51,989 nucleotides of DNA, taken from Deltaproteobacteria bacterium (lineage in GTDB: Bacteria > Desulfobacterota > Binatia > HRBIN30). Of this stretch, positions 19,099 through 26,943 are shown one piece after another. The notes under the pieces are model-generated. The model was not told the DNA's origin and did no database searches. It saw only the letters and a list, made by a program, of their open reading frames with translations. Numbering within the stretch: the stretch's first letter is position 1; each line of letters begins with the position of its first letter. Where the stretch lies: positions 1 to 51,989 of the forward strand of contig JACQEN010000017.1 in assembly GCA_016200585.1 (NCBI GenBank), read 5' to 3'. The translations under genes were made by a program, and so were the position numbers.

Positions 19099-19656
19099 AT
19101 GACCCGGCGGATCGACTTGATGGAAGACTTCGTGCACGTCTTCGATCACGAGCAGATGGTGGCGTTCTTCGAAATCCAATGCCCACGCGCCGATGCCGAG
19201 CCGCTACGGGGGCTGTGCCGCGTATCCAAACCCAAGACCCAGGCGACGATGCGTTACTTGTCGCTGTCGTTCATGATCGACACCGCCGACGATGCAGCGC
19301 GTGTTGCGGCCGACGCTTGCCTCGGGCGCCTCGAAGGCGAGGCGATGACGGCGGTGGTGTCGATGATCACGAGCGTGATGTCGATGCCGGTGAGCGCCAC
19401 GACTGCCGAAAACTACGTACGGCAGATGGACGTCATGCTCGACGAGCACGTCGACCCTGGCCGCTTCTTCATCGAGCAACGGCTCGTGCCGGCGTTGCGG
19501 CAGTTGGCGCAAATCCAGACCGGTGAAATCGTCTGGTGGGGCGAGTTGGCGGAAGACCGCCCGCTGGAGCCGGCGGTGACGGCGAGCGGCGCCGACAGCG
19601 AAGGGCTGGGCGCACGCCTACGCCGCTACCTCGGCGGGCATTGTGCTCAAAGGTAA
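19099..19656 (+). CDS. Conserved hypothetical protein
   Basis: A 185-residue soluble protein that I do not recognise. ATG 19099 follows AAGGAGAAGGA and avoids the repeat-containing leader of the ORF track's version. The middle is Ala/Met-rich and helical ([16 protein letters not shown]), preceded by [25 protein letters not shown] and followed by [21 protein letters not shown]. There is no signal peptide or membrane span. It is divergent from the glyoxalase gene and overlaps the 3' end of the convergent SDR gene by ten bases. No function is proposed. Confidence 0.7.
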   Translation: MTRRIDLMEDFVHVFDHEQMVAFFEIQCPRADAEPLRGLCRVSKPKTQATMRYLSLSFMIDTADDAARVAADACLGRLEGEAMTAVVSMITSVMSMPVSATTAENYVRQMDVMLDEHVDPGRFFIEQRLVPALRQLAQIQTGEIVWWGELAEDRPLEPAVTASGADSEGLGARLRRYLGGHCAQR

Positions 19657-20396
19657 CCGCCGCCGTTTGGACTGATGACTTGGCCGGTGATGAATCCGGC
19701 GTCGTCGGAGACCAGATAGGCGCAAGCGGCCGCGATGTCGTCGGGTTGGCCGACGCGCCGTACCGGGACGCGCTGGCCGATCTGCCGGATGAAGTCGTCG
19801 GCCATGCCTGAGCCGCGAACCATCGGCGTGTCGATGAGTCCGGGGGCAATGGCGTTGACCGTGACGCCCGCCGGCCCAAGCTCCTGCGCCAACGCCTTCG
19901 TCAGAGCGATGATGCCGCCTTTGGCGGCCGCGTAGTGTGCCAGTCCGGCTCCGCCGCCGTTCAGCCCCGCTACCGAAGCGACGTTGACGATGCGACCGCG
20001 GCCGGCGGCAATCATGTCGGGAGCAACCTCTCGACAGCACAGAAACACTCCGCGTACGTGTACGGCCAGCATGCGGTCGAACGTCGCGTCGTCCATCTGC
20101 AGAAACGGCACGAAGGTGCAGATACCGGCCGAGCAAACCAGAATGTCGAGCACACCGAATTCGCGCCGCACTTGATGGACACCGTCGCGCACGGCGGCGG
20201 AATCGCTGACGTCTACCTTTGCCGTGACACTGCGGCGTCCGCAGCTCTCGACCTCGTGCGCGACGGTTTGCAGGCCATCCTCATTCACATCAAAGAGCGC
20301 CACGTCGGCTCCGGCGCGCGCCAGCCGCAACGCGATGCCGCGGCCGATGCCCGAGGCGCCGCCGGTGACGATCGCGTGCTTGCCGGCGAGGTCCAT
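19647..20396 (-). CDS. SDR-family oxidoreductase (FabG/3-hydroxybutyrate-dehydrogenase-like)
   Basis: A 249-residue classical short-chain dehydrogenase with TGGASGIG cofactor loop, VDVSDS acidic turn, CSAG (in place of NNAG, about residue 85), catalytic Ser in NVASVAGL, YAAAK (YxxxK) and the substrate-side PGLIDTPMV. FDVNEDGL with Asp after the second strand suggests NAD(H). ATG 20396 shares one base with the stop of the upstream small ORF (TGATG), so the two are translationally coupled. The ending [12 protein letters not shown] is standard. The substrate is unknown. Confidence 0.92.
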   Translation of the reverse strand: MDLAGKHAIVTGGASGIGRGIALRLARAGADVALFDVNEDGLQTVAHEVESCGRRSVTAKVDVSDSAAVRDGVHQVRREFGVLDILVCSAGICTFVPFLQMDDATFDRMLAVHVRGVFLCCREVAPDMIAAGRGRIVNVASVAGLNGGGAGLAHYAAAKGGIIALTKALAQELGPAGVTVNAIAPGLIDTPMVRGSGMADDFIRQIGQRVPVRRVGQPDDIAAACAYLVSDDAGFITGQVISPNGGGYL

Positions 20397-20635
20397 CAGT
20401 GCAACAGGATGTGGCCGCTGAGGCCGCCTTCGATCTTCTGACTCAGACGTTCCCAGCCGCGCACGACGCGGATGGCTTCTTCGCGGTTCGACAAGCCGGT
20501 GGCGACGCAAACACCGGTGTTGGCGTCGACCACTTCCCAGCTCACCTCGCCGCTGTGTCGCAGCCGCACTTCACGCATCCGGTAGTTTGCCGAAGCTTCT
20601 TCGTCACTGAGGATTTCGCGGCCGATCATGTCCAT
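20396..20635 (-). CDS. Small hypothetical protein coupled to the SDR
   Basis: A 79-residue protein (86 if the upstream GTG at 20656 is used). ATG 20635 is preferred because GAGGCAG stands just upstream. The sequence is a compact alpha/beta type: YRMREVRLRHSGEVSWEVVD, then TGVCVATGLSNREEAIRVVRGWERL. The strand-strand-helix pattern resembles small ligand or DUF2188-like folds, but I cannot name a family. Its stop overlaps the SDR start by one base, so co-translation is very likely and the two may work on the same substrate. Confidence 0.65.
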   Translation of the reverse strand: MDMIGREILSDEEASANYRMREVRLRHSGEVSWEVVDANTGVCVATGLSNREEAIRVVRGWERLSQKIEGGLSGHILLH

Positions 20636-20832
20636 ACGCTGCCTCGATGCCGGCACTGTGCCGGCTCGCTACAGGTGCAAGCTATCACGAGTTGCGGCGC
20701 TTGGTCGATTGAGGATGGAGGTGGAGGCTGCCTGAGTTGGTTGTTGCGAAGAGGGGACAACGCGGCAACGAAAATCCGCATGACAAGGCGATCTTCAGGG
20801 CGTAGTCTGATTCGCCAGGAGGAAACGATCAC

Positions 20833-21171
20833 ATGCGACGGAGAGCTTTTGGATTCCTCATGGCCCTGACCCTCGGTTGCGCGGCGCCTTTGTGGGCGGC
20901 CCAGCAGAACCCACAGGTCGAGGTTGGCCCGCCGCAGCCTGGTCACGACGTCAGCATTGCCGTTGCCGCGGCGATGTTCAACGTCTTTTACGTACCGGCT
21001 AGACTCGCCGTTACCGCCGTGATGGCCGGGGTTGGCGGTACGACGGCTTGGTTCAACGGCGGTGACTACACCACCGCGAACGCGCTGTGGGACGCCACCG
21101 ACGGTCAGGCCTTCATCACCCCGAACATCTTGGAAGGCAAAGAGCGATTGCGCTTCGGGCAAGGGCGCTGA
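20833..21171 (+). CDS. Small exported hypothetical protein
   Basis: A 112-residue protein with a signal peptide (MRRRAFGFLMALTLGCAAPLWAA) and a mature hydrophobic, Ala/Val-rich segment at about 41-75 (VSIAVAAAMFNVFYVPARLA, then VMAGVGGTTAWFNGG) that could insert in a membrane. AGGAGGAAA precedes the ATG at good distance, supporting a real gene. The Cys in LGCA at residue 16 might make a lipobox (LTLGC), so a lipoprotein is an alternative. The tail is polar. I do not recognise the family. It converges on the thiolase gene. Confidence 0.65.
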   Translation: MRRRAFGFLMALTLGCAAPLWAAQQNPQVEVGPPQPGHDVSIAVAAAMFNVFYVPARLAVTAVMAGVGGTTAWFNGGDYTTANALWDATDGQAFITPNILEGKERLRFGQGR

Positions 21172-21185
21172 CTCCGGCCGGCCCG

Positions 21186-21210
21186 ACCGCCAAAATCGGA
21201 AAATGGCGGT
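21186..21210. terminator. Hairpin between convergent genes
   Basis: ACCGCCA (21186-21192) pairs with TGGCGGT (21204-21210) around an A-rich loop. It lies between the stops of the 20833 gene and the thiolase gene. There is no T-tract after it. Confidence 0.4.
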
Positions 21211-21216
21211 TCCAGC

Positions 21217-22380
21217 CTACAGGCGCTCGATGATCGTCCCAGTGCCGAGCCCGCCGCCGCAGCACATGGCGATCAGCGCGTAACGCCGCTGCGTACGTTC
21301 GAGCTCGTGCAGTGCGGTGGTGATCAATCGGGCACCCGTGCAGCCCGTTGGGTGACCGAGAGCAATGGCGCCGCCGTTGGGGTTGACGCGTTCCGGATTG
21401 GGATGGCAGGCCTTCATCCACGCCAGCACCACCGAGGCGAACGCTTCGTTGACCTCGAACTCGTCGATGTCATCGATCTTGAGAGCGGATTGTTGCAGGA
21501 CCTTTTCGGTGGCTGGGATCGGTCCCTTCAGCATCGTCACCGGATCGACGCCGACCAACGTGGTTGCCACGATGCGTCCGCGCGCTTTCAGTCCCAAGCG
21601 TTGTGCCGCCGCGGGTGACGCCAGCAAGACCGCCGAAGCGCCGTCCGAGACCTGTGAAGCGGTGCCCGCGGTATGGATGCCGTCGGGTTCGACGGGATTC
21701 AAGGCCGCAAGCTTTTCGAGCGAGGTGGCGCGCAGGCCTTCGTCTCTGGCGACGATGCGCTTCTCGCCGGTCGGCTGCCCGGCTTCGTCGAGCACGGGTG
21801 CTTCGATGGGGATGATTTCGCGCGTAAATCGACCCTCGTTCCACGCCTGATTGGCCAACGTCTGACTGCGCAGGCCAAAGCGATCGGTGTCGTCGCGGCT
21901 GATGCCGAATTCCTTCGAGATCAACTCGGCGCCCTTGAACTGCGATGCCAGCGCGTAATGTTGGCGATAGCTCTTCGACAAAGGCGAGCCGCCCTTCGAG
22001 TTCGAACCAAGCGGCACGCGCGTCATCATTTCCACGCCGCAGGCCAGAGCGACTTCCTCGATGCCCGAACCGATCAAGCCGGCCGCCAAGGTGGTGGCCT
22101 GCTGACTCGAGCCGCACTGGCTGTCAACCGTGGTCGACGCCACCTCCATCGGTAGCCCCTGCGCCAACCAGGCGCAGCGGGCGATGTTGAACGACTGTTC
22201 GGCAACCTGCGACACGCAACCGCCGACGACTTGCCCGACATCCCTGGGGTCGATGCCCGAACGGTCGACCGCGGCGCGTTGCACGGCGCCGAGAAGATCT
22301 GCCGGATGCACGCCACTGAACCCGCCTTTGCGCCGCCCGATGGCGCTACGAACCGCTTCGATGATCAAAACTTCTTGCAT
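21217..22380 (-). CDS. Thiolase (acetyl-CoA acyltransferase)
   Basis: A 387-residue thiolase that cleaves 3-oxoacyl-CoA or condenses acyl-CoAs. The acylated nucleophile is Cys89 in VDSQCGSSQQA, the His is in GGAIALGHPTGCTGARL, and the second Cys is in AMCCGGGLGTGTIIE. The middle has SDGASAVLLAS and VNEAFASVVLAW, both thiolase signatures. ATG 22380 follows GGAGGAAGTG; the GTG three bases earlier is less likely. Length is normal. It has the typical FadI/FadA-like layout found in degradation of fatty acids or steroids. It is transcribed downstream of the HAD gene but separated by a 122-base spacer with a dispersed repeat. Confidence 0.93.
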   Translation of the reverse strand: MQEVLIIEAVRSAIGRRKGGFSGVHPADLLGAVQRAAVDRSGIDPRDVGQVVGGCVSQVAEQSFNIARCAWLAQGLPMEVASTTVDSQCGSSQQATTLAAGLIGSGIEEVALACGVEMMTRVPLGSNSKGGSPLSKSYRQHYALASQFKGAELISKEFGISRDDTDRFGLRSQTLANQAWNEGRFTREIIPIEAPVLDEAGQPTGEKRIVARDEGLRATSLEKLAALNPVEPDGIHTAGTASQVSDGASAVLLASPAAAQRLGLKARGRIVATTLVGVDPVTMLKGPIPATEKVLQQSALKIDDIDEFEVNEAFASVVLAWMKACHPNPERVNPNGGAIALGHPTGCTGARLITTALHELERTQRRYALIAMCCGGGLGTGTIIERL

Positions 22381-22435
22381 CACTTCCTCCAGCGTTTGTC
22401 TGTCTCGGAATGGACTTGCCCGCAGCGAACCAAAC

Positions 22436-22492
22436 AGCCTTCTTCCCCGTGATTCTCTGAGCCTCCGTGTCTCCGTGGTGAGTCATTTCCGT
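22436..22492. repeat. Dispersed repeat of the 'HGDTEAQR' type
   Basis: The spacer contains GATTCTCTGAGCCTCCGTGT and CTCCGTGGTGAG, read on the minus strand as THHGDTEAQR. This string is familiar as the translation of a dispersed intergenic repeat that appears in many unrelated environmental bacteria and is often miscalled as a protein. It is not part of either neighbouring gene. Confidence 0.6.
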
Positions 22493-22502
22493 CTGACTGG
22501 GG

Positions 22503-23234
22503 CTAATCGTTTGTTCTCGCGATCGGCGCTTTGCTCGGCAGTTGCGCCAGCAGATCGACGAGCGACCGCAGCCGTAAGCAGTCGGCATCGGTGTAGTGAT
22601 CGAGCGGGTCGAGCAAAACGGGATGGAGTCCGGCCGCGCGCGCGCCGCGAACGTCGATTTCGTAGATGTCGCCGATGTAGACGCTCTCCACGGGGCTGCT
22701 GCCACAGCCGGCGAGCGCAATTTCGAAGATTCTCGGCTTGGGTTTTTCGACACCGACGACGTGCGAGTCGACGATGACGGCAAAGGAGTCGGCGATGCCG
22801 CTTGTTGCCAGCGACTGGGCGACGCGGCCGTCGGAGTTCGACACGACGCCGAGCTTGAAGCCGCGGTCGCGCAACTCGGAGAGCACTCTCGGGGTCTCGG
22901 GATGCATGACCCTCCAAAGCATCCGCTGCGCGTTTTCGGCGTGCAGATCTTCGACGACACGTGCGGCTGCTTCTGCAGGTACGGAAAGCGTATCCATGAT
23001 GGTTTCAAAGTATCCGCGCTGGCGCGTCGTATCGTTACCGCCGTTGTTGCCGTGAAAGAGCGCGTCGATGGCGCGCTTCGCCGCCAGCTCCGCGGTCATC
23101 ACATCGCCCACCCCTACTTTGTGGCTGCGCTCGCAGATGCGTGCGGCGATGAAGGCGTGATCCAGATGCTGTAGTGTGTTGCCAACATCGAACAGGACCG
23201 TCGTGACCTCTTTGGGGAGCGAATGATTTTTCAC
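22503..23234 (-). CDS. HAD-family hydrolase
   Basis: A 243-residue haloacid-dehalogenase-type phosphatase. Motif I is LFDVGNTL (nucleophile Asp; the usual second Asp is Asn), motif II is the Ser/Asn in VVSNSDG, motif III the Lys in EKPKPRIFE, and motif IV the acidic YIGDIYEIDVRGARAAG. The cap is helical (subclass I). The motif I DVGNT form, in which the +2 Asp is not Asp, occurs in some HAD branches with altered activity. Start is GTG 23234 with a weak ribosome site. It is divergent from an SDR. It probably dephosphorylates a small metabolite such as phosphoglycolate, but this is not provable here. Confidence 0.88.
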   Translation of the reverse strand: MKNHSLPKEVTTVLFDVGNTLQHLDHAFIAARICERSHKVGVGDVMTAELAAKRAIDALFHGNNGGNDTTRQRGYFETIMDTLSVPAEAAARVVEDLHAENAQRMLWRVMHPETPRVLSELRDRGFKLGVVSNSDGRVAQSLATSGIADSFAVIVDSHVVGVEKPKPRIFEIALAGCGSSPVESVYIGDIYEIDVRGARAAGLHPVLLDPLDHYTDADCLRLRSLVDLLAQLPSKAPIARTND

Positions 23235-23349
23235 GCCGACAAGAATCTACGCTTGCCGTTGGCAAGTCAAAGGTGGTCTTGCCGCGATCCGCTAGGCAGC
23301 CGTTTGCCCGCGTGATAGGCCGGGCGCAATCCATAAGGGAGGCTCTGCG

Positions 23350-24117
23350 GTGAAAGATTTGTTTTCCATTCAAGGCAAGGTCGCTCTCGTCACCGGTGGC
23401 TCGCGAGGCATCGGTTTGATGATCGCCCGCGGCTACGTCGAGAACGGCGCCAAAGTCTACATCTCGTCGCGCAAGCAGGAGGTCTGCGACAAAGTTGCGG
23501 CCGAGCTGTCGCAGCATGGTGCCTGCATTTCCTTGCCTGCCGATCTGGCAAGCGAAGCGGAGTGCAACCGACTCGCCGCCGCGGTCGCGGCGCGTGAGCC
23601 GGCGTTGCACATTCTCGTCAACAATGCCGGCGCCAACTGGGGTGCGCCGATTGCAGAGTATCCCGATTCGGCTTGGGACAAAGTGCTGGCGCTCAACCTC
23701 AAGAGCGTCTTTCACCTGACGCGGGCTCTGCTGCCGCAACTCGAGAAGGCCGCGAAGCCAGGTGATCCGGCGCGCGTCATCAATATCGGGTCGATCGACG
23801 GCCTCAAGCCGCCGTTGCTCGAAACCTATGCCTACTCGGCGAGCAAGGCGGCCGTACACCACATGACGCGGGTACTGGCGATACAGCTTGCGAGTCGCGG
23901 AATCGCGGTGAACGCGGTGGCCCCGGGCCCGTTCGAGAGCAAGATGATGGCTGAGACCCTCGATCGGTTCCGCGATGCCATCATCGGCTCGTGCCCGCTT
24001 GGGCGTATCGGCGAGCCGGAAGACATGGCTGGCGTGGCGATTTATCTGGCGTCGAGGGCCGGGGCCTATGTGACCGGTACGGTGATCCCGGTGGATGGCG
24101 GAATTTCGACGAGATGA
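23350..24117 (+). CDS. SDR-family oxidoreductase (RhlG-like)
   Basis: A 255-residue short-chain dehydrogenase. TGGSRGIG loop, SSRKQE after strand 2 (Arg-Lys suggests NADPH), NNAGANWGAPI, the catalytic Ser in NIGSIDGL, YSASK (YxxxK) and the tail YVTGTVIPVDGG are present. The combination NNAGANWGAPI plus IGSIDGLKPP recalls the RhlG-like beta-ketoacyl reductase group. GTG 23350 has GGGAGG upstream. A short hairpin after the stop (24137-24152) may end transcription. The lipid or small-molecule substrate is open. Confidence 0.92.
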   Translation: MKDLFSIQGKVALVTGGSRGIGLMIARGYVENGAKVYISSRKQEVCDKVAAELSQHGACISLPADLASEAECNRLAAAVAAREPALHILVNNAGANWGAPIAEYPDSAWDKVLALNLKSVFHLTRALLPQLEKAAKPGDPARVINIGSIDGLKPPLLETYAYSASKAAVHHMTRVLAIQLASRGIAVNAVAPGPFESKMMAETLDRFRDAIIGSCPLGRIGEPEDMAGVAIYLASRAGAYVTGTVIPVDGGISTR

Positions 24118-24136
24118 CGGGATTCGGCAATCGAAT

Positions 24137-24162
24137 GCCTCTTCCGAGAGGCGGCTCCTTTT
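24137..24162 (+). terminator. Possible weak terminator after the SDR gene
   Basis: GCCTCT-TCCG-AGAGGC forms a perfect 6-bp stem with a four-base loop, followed by GGCTCCTTTTC. The short T-run makes it a weak candidate for an intrinsic terminator. Confidence 0.35.
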
Positions 24163-24272
24163 CGAACTGGTCGCCGACGTAGTCGCCGCGCCAGGCGATT
24201 TCCTGCTGTTGCGAAGGGTTCGGCCCATCTTTCGGCCGCATTCAACCGATGGTCCTCTTGTCCAAATAGGGC

Positions 24273-26534
24273 ATGGAGGATGCTACGCCTGTCCGCCCGA
24301 GCCGCGACCGTATCAACGAGCGGCGGATCCGATACCTCCTTCTGCTTTGCTTCGGAATTCTGGCACTCGCGATTGGTATCGCCGGCCGGACCTCCTACGA
24401 AAGGTTCCAGGAGCGCTACAGGTTTGGGGTTGTCCGAATCGATCGAACTGAGGTCCAGGCGCCGGCGCAAGAAAAGCGTCGGGGAACGATCGTAGTCAGC
24501 AGCGCGCTTATCTTTTGCGCGGCTGCGGGCCTCGGTTTGTTTTGGTGGTTACGCCGGTCACGTCGCGACTCGGCGATCGACATCGACGAGCTGCGGCAGA
24601 CGCATGAGCGTTTGAAGGAAAATGAAGCGCGACTGCGGCTCGCCGTTGCCGCCGCCAACATCGGCCTGTTTGACGTCGATCTTCGCACCGGCACCGTGCA
24701 GTACTCGGCGGAATGGAAACGCCAAGTCGGCTACGGCGACGACGAGATTTCGACTTCGTTCGGCGAATGGCAGAGTCGCGTCCATCCGGAAGACTTCGAG
24801 CGCTGTCAACAGGCGGCACAGAAGGCGATGTCGGAAGGCACCAACGAATATGACCTCGAGTTTCGCTTCCGCCACAAGAATGGAGCCTACTTGTGGATCA
24901 TGAGTCACGCTTCGGTGCAGCGCGATGTCGACGGCGTGCCGATTCGCCTTCTCGGCTCGCACATCGACATGACGCAGACGAAGCTTGCCCAGCTTGAGCT
25001 GTTGTCGCGTAACGCCGCGCTCGAAGCTGCGGCCAACGCCGTCGTGATTACAGATCGCGCCGGCGTCATTCAATGGGCCAATCGTGCCTTCACGACGCTG
25101 ACTGGGTACACTCTCGACGAAGCCGTCGGCAAGAATCCCCGTGAGCTCGTGAGATCGGGGCAACACTCGCGGGAATTCTACAAAGATCTTTGGGATACCG
25201 TCCTCAGCGGACGCGTCTGGTCGAACGAAATGATCAATCGCCGCAAGGATGGCAGCCTTTACTGTGAGGATCTGACCATTACGCCGTTGTGCGACGAGAA
25301 CGGCGTCGTCTCCCAGTTCATCGCCGTCAAGCAGGACATCACCGACCGCAAGCAGGCCGAAGAGGCGAGGGCGCACCTCGAAGCCCAGCTCAATCTGGCG
25401 CAAAAGATGGAAGCTCTCGGAACCCTGGCGGGTGGCATTGCGCACGACTTCAACAATATCCTGGGTGCGATCATCGGCAACGTTGTGCTGGCCGAACAGG
25501 ACATCGGCGCCGGCCACGCGGCGATGGAGAGTCTGGAGGAAATTTTCAAAGCCAGCTGTCGCGCCAAGGAGCTCGTGCAGCGCATCCTCACCTTCAGTCG
25601 CCCTCAGGTCCCGCAGCGCAGCGTCATTTCGCTACGTCCCGTGGTCCAGGAAGCCTTGGCACTCCTGCGCGCGACGTTGCCAGCGGGTGTCGAGCTGTCA
25701 ACCACCTTCGATTCCGAAACGCCCAACGTGCTCGCCGACCCTACCCAGATTCATCAGGTGTTGATGAATCTTTGCACCAATTCGTGGCGGGCAATGCAGG
25801 GTGAGCAGGGACGAATCGAGATCCGGCTCGAAGGCGTAACCGTCGACGGTGAAAGCGCCCGTGGCGCTTTGCCCGGACAGTACGTGCGATTGTCGGTGAC
25901 GGACAACGGCGTCGGGATGGATGCAGCGACGGTGAAACGGATCTTTGAGCCGTTCTTCACCACCAAACCGGTGGGCGAAGGTACGGGTCTCGGATTGTCG
26001 GTGGTCCACGGTATCGTCAAAGCTCACGGTGGGTGGATTCGCGTCAGCAGCCGGTCGAGTATCGGGACAACCTTCGACCTGTATTTCCCCGCCGCTCGCG
26101 GCAAGGAGGAAGTTGCGGCGCCGGAGAGCCGCAAGGTGGAAGCCAGCGCGAATGGTGCCGGCTTGCATGTGTTGTACGTCGACGACGAGGAGGCGCTGGT
26201 GACATTGACCACGCGCTTGCTCGAGCGCCGCGGTTACAAGGTCAGCGGATTTACCGACGCCAGCGAGGCGTTGGCTGCCGTCCGCTTGAATCCCGCTGCC
26301 TTCGATTTGGCGGTGACGGATTTCAACATGCCGGGAATGTCGGGGCTGGATCTGTCGCGTGAGTTGATGCGCTTGCGGCCCGACCTGCCGGTGGCCGTGA
26401 CATCGGGATACATCACGGAGGAGCTCAGGGCGGCAGCCTTGGGTTCCGGCGTGCGTGTATTGCTTCACAAACCTGACACCGTGAACGAGCTTTGCTCTGC
26501 GGTTCAACACCTGGCCGACGGGCTCAAGCCGTGA
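24273..26534 (+). CDS. Hybrid sensor histidine kinase with two PAS domains and a receiver
   Basis: A 753-residue kinase. TM helices at about 22-38 and 72-93 enclose a very short periplasmic loop of about 35 residues, so the input is probably intracellular through two PAS domains (about 118-240 with PAC-like IRLLGSHIDMTQ; about 245-362 with VITDRAGVIQWANRAFT and PAC). HisKA-type His391 is in GGIAHDFNNILGAI, followed by ATPase boxes NLCTNSWRAM, DNGVGMD, FEPFFTTKPVGEGTGLGLS. A C-terminal receiver (YVDDEEALV ... phosphoacceptor Asp in AVTDFNMPG) completes a hybrid kinase. The catalytic core is the NtrB/PAS 'HDFNN' class. It is followed at 22 bases by a single-domain receiver, probably its partner. 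Confidence 0.94.
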   Translation: MEDATPVRPSRDRINERRIRYLLLLCFGILALAIGIAGRTSYERFQERYRFGVVRIDRTEVQAPAQEKRRGTIVVSSALIFCAAAGLGLFWWLRRSRRDSAIDIDELRQTHERLKENEARLRLAVAAANIGLFDVDLRTGTVQYSAEWKRQVGYGDDEISTSFGEWQSRVHPEDFERCQQAAQKAMSEGTNEYDLEFRFRHKNGAYLWIMSHASVQRDVDGVPIRLLGSHIDMTQTKLAQLELLSRNAALEAAANAVVITDRAGVIQWANRAFTTLTGYTLDEAVGKNPRELVRSGQHSREFYKDLWDTVLSGRVWSNEMINRRKDGSLYCEDLTITPLCDENGVVSQFIAVKQDITDRKQAEEARAHLEAQLNLAQKMEALGTLAGGIAHDFNNILGAIIGNVVLAEQDIGAGHAAMESLEEIFKASCRAKELVQRILTFSRPQVPQRSVISLRPVVQEALALLRATLPAGVELSTTFDSETPNVLADPTQIHQVLMNLCTNSWRAMQGEQGRIEIRLEGVTVDGESARGALPGQYVRLSVTDNGVGMDAATVKRIFEPFFTTKPVGEGTGLGLSVVHGIVKAHGGWIRVSSRSSIGTTFDLYFPAARGKEEVAAPESRKVEASANGAGLHVLYVDDEEALVTLTTRLLERRGYKVSGFTDASEALAAVRLNPAAFDLAVTDFNMPGMSGLDLSRELMRLRPDLPVAVTSGYITEELRAAALGSGVRVLLHKPDTVNELCSAVQHLADGLKP

Positions 26535-26556
26535 CTACGAACTGGAGATGAACCCT

Positions 26557-26922
26557 ATGGCCAAGATTCTCTTAGTGGATGACGACGCTGCTTTTCGCAG
26601 TATGCTGCGGCGCACCTTGCAACGGCTAGGACACGAGGTTGTGGAGGCGGAGGACGGCGAAGAAGCGTTGCGCACGCTCCGGAAGCTCGCTGTCGATCTG
26701 GTGATTACGGATATCATCATGCCGAACGTCGAGGGCATCGAAACGATTCGCGCCCTGCGACGCGACTACCCCGGTCTCAAGATCATCGCCATGTCGGGCG
26801 GCGGTCGCGTCGTGCGTAGCGACTATCTCGAAATTGCCGAAGCCTTCGGAGCCGCCTGCGTTCTGAGAAAGCCATTCCCCAACGAACAGCTGTGCGCGGC
26901 GATCGACGCGGCTTTGGCGTAG
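26557..26922 (+). CDS. Single-domain response regulator (CheY-like)
   Basis: A 121-residue receiver without an output domain. Acidic pocket in ILLVDDDAAF, phosphoacceptor Asp in LVITDIIMPN (about residue 52), Ser in IAMSGGG and Lys in VLRKPFPN. ATG 26557 is preferred over 26548 because GGAG lies nine bases before it. Being directly downstream of the hybrid kinase, it most likely receives phosphate from that kinase, either in parallel with the fused receiver or through a phosphotransfer protein encoded elsewhere. Output must be through protein contact. Confidence 0.9.
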   Translation: MAKILLVDDDAAFRSMLRRTLQRLGHEVVEAEDGEEALRTLRKLAVDLVITDIIMPNVEGIETIRALRRDYPGLKIIAMSGGGRVVRSDYLEIAEAFGAACVLRKPFPNEQLCAAIDAALA

Positions 26923-26943
26923 CACGTCGGGATCGACCGGGGC

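Noticed and set aside
22346-23008. Protein containing THHGDTEAQR
   Set aside because: The string belongs to a dispersed repeat; the rest of that frame is a shadow of the HAD gene.
23035-24228. 397-residue minus-strand ORF opposite the RhlG-like SDR
   Set aside because: The SDR motifs on the plus strand are complete; the antisense frame has none.
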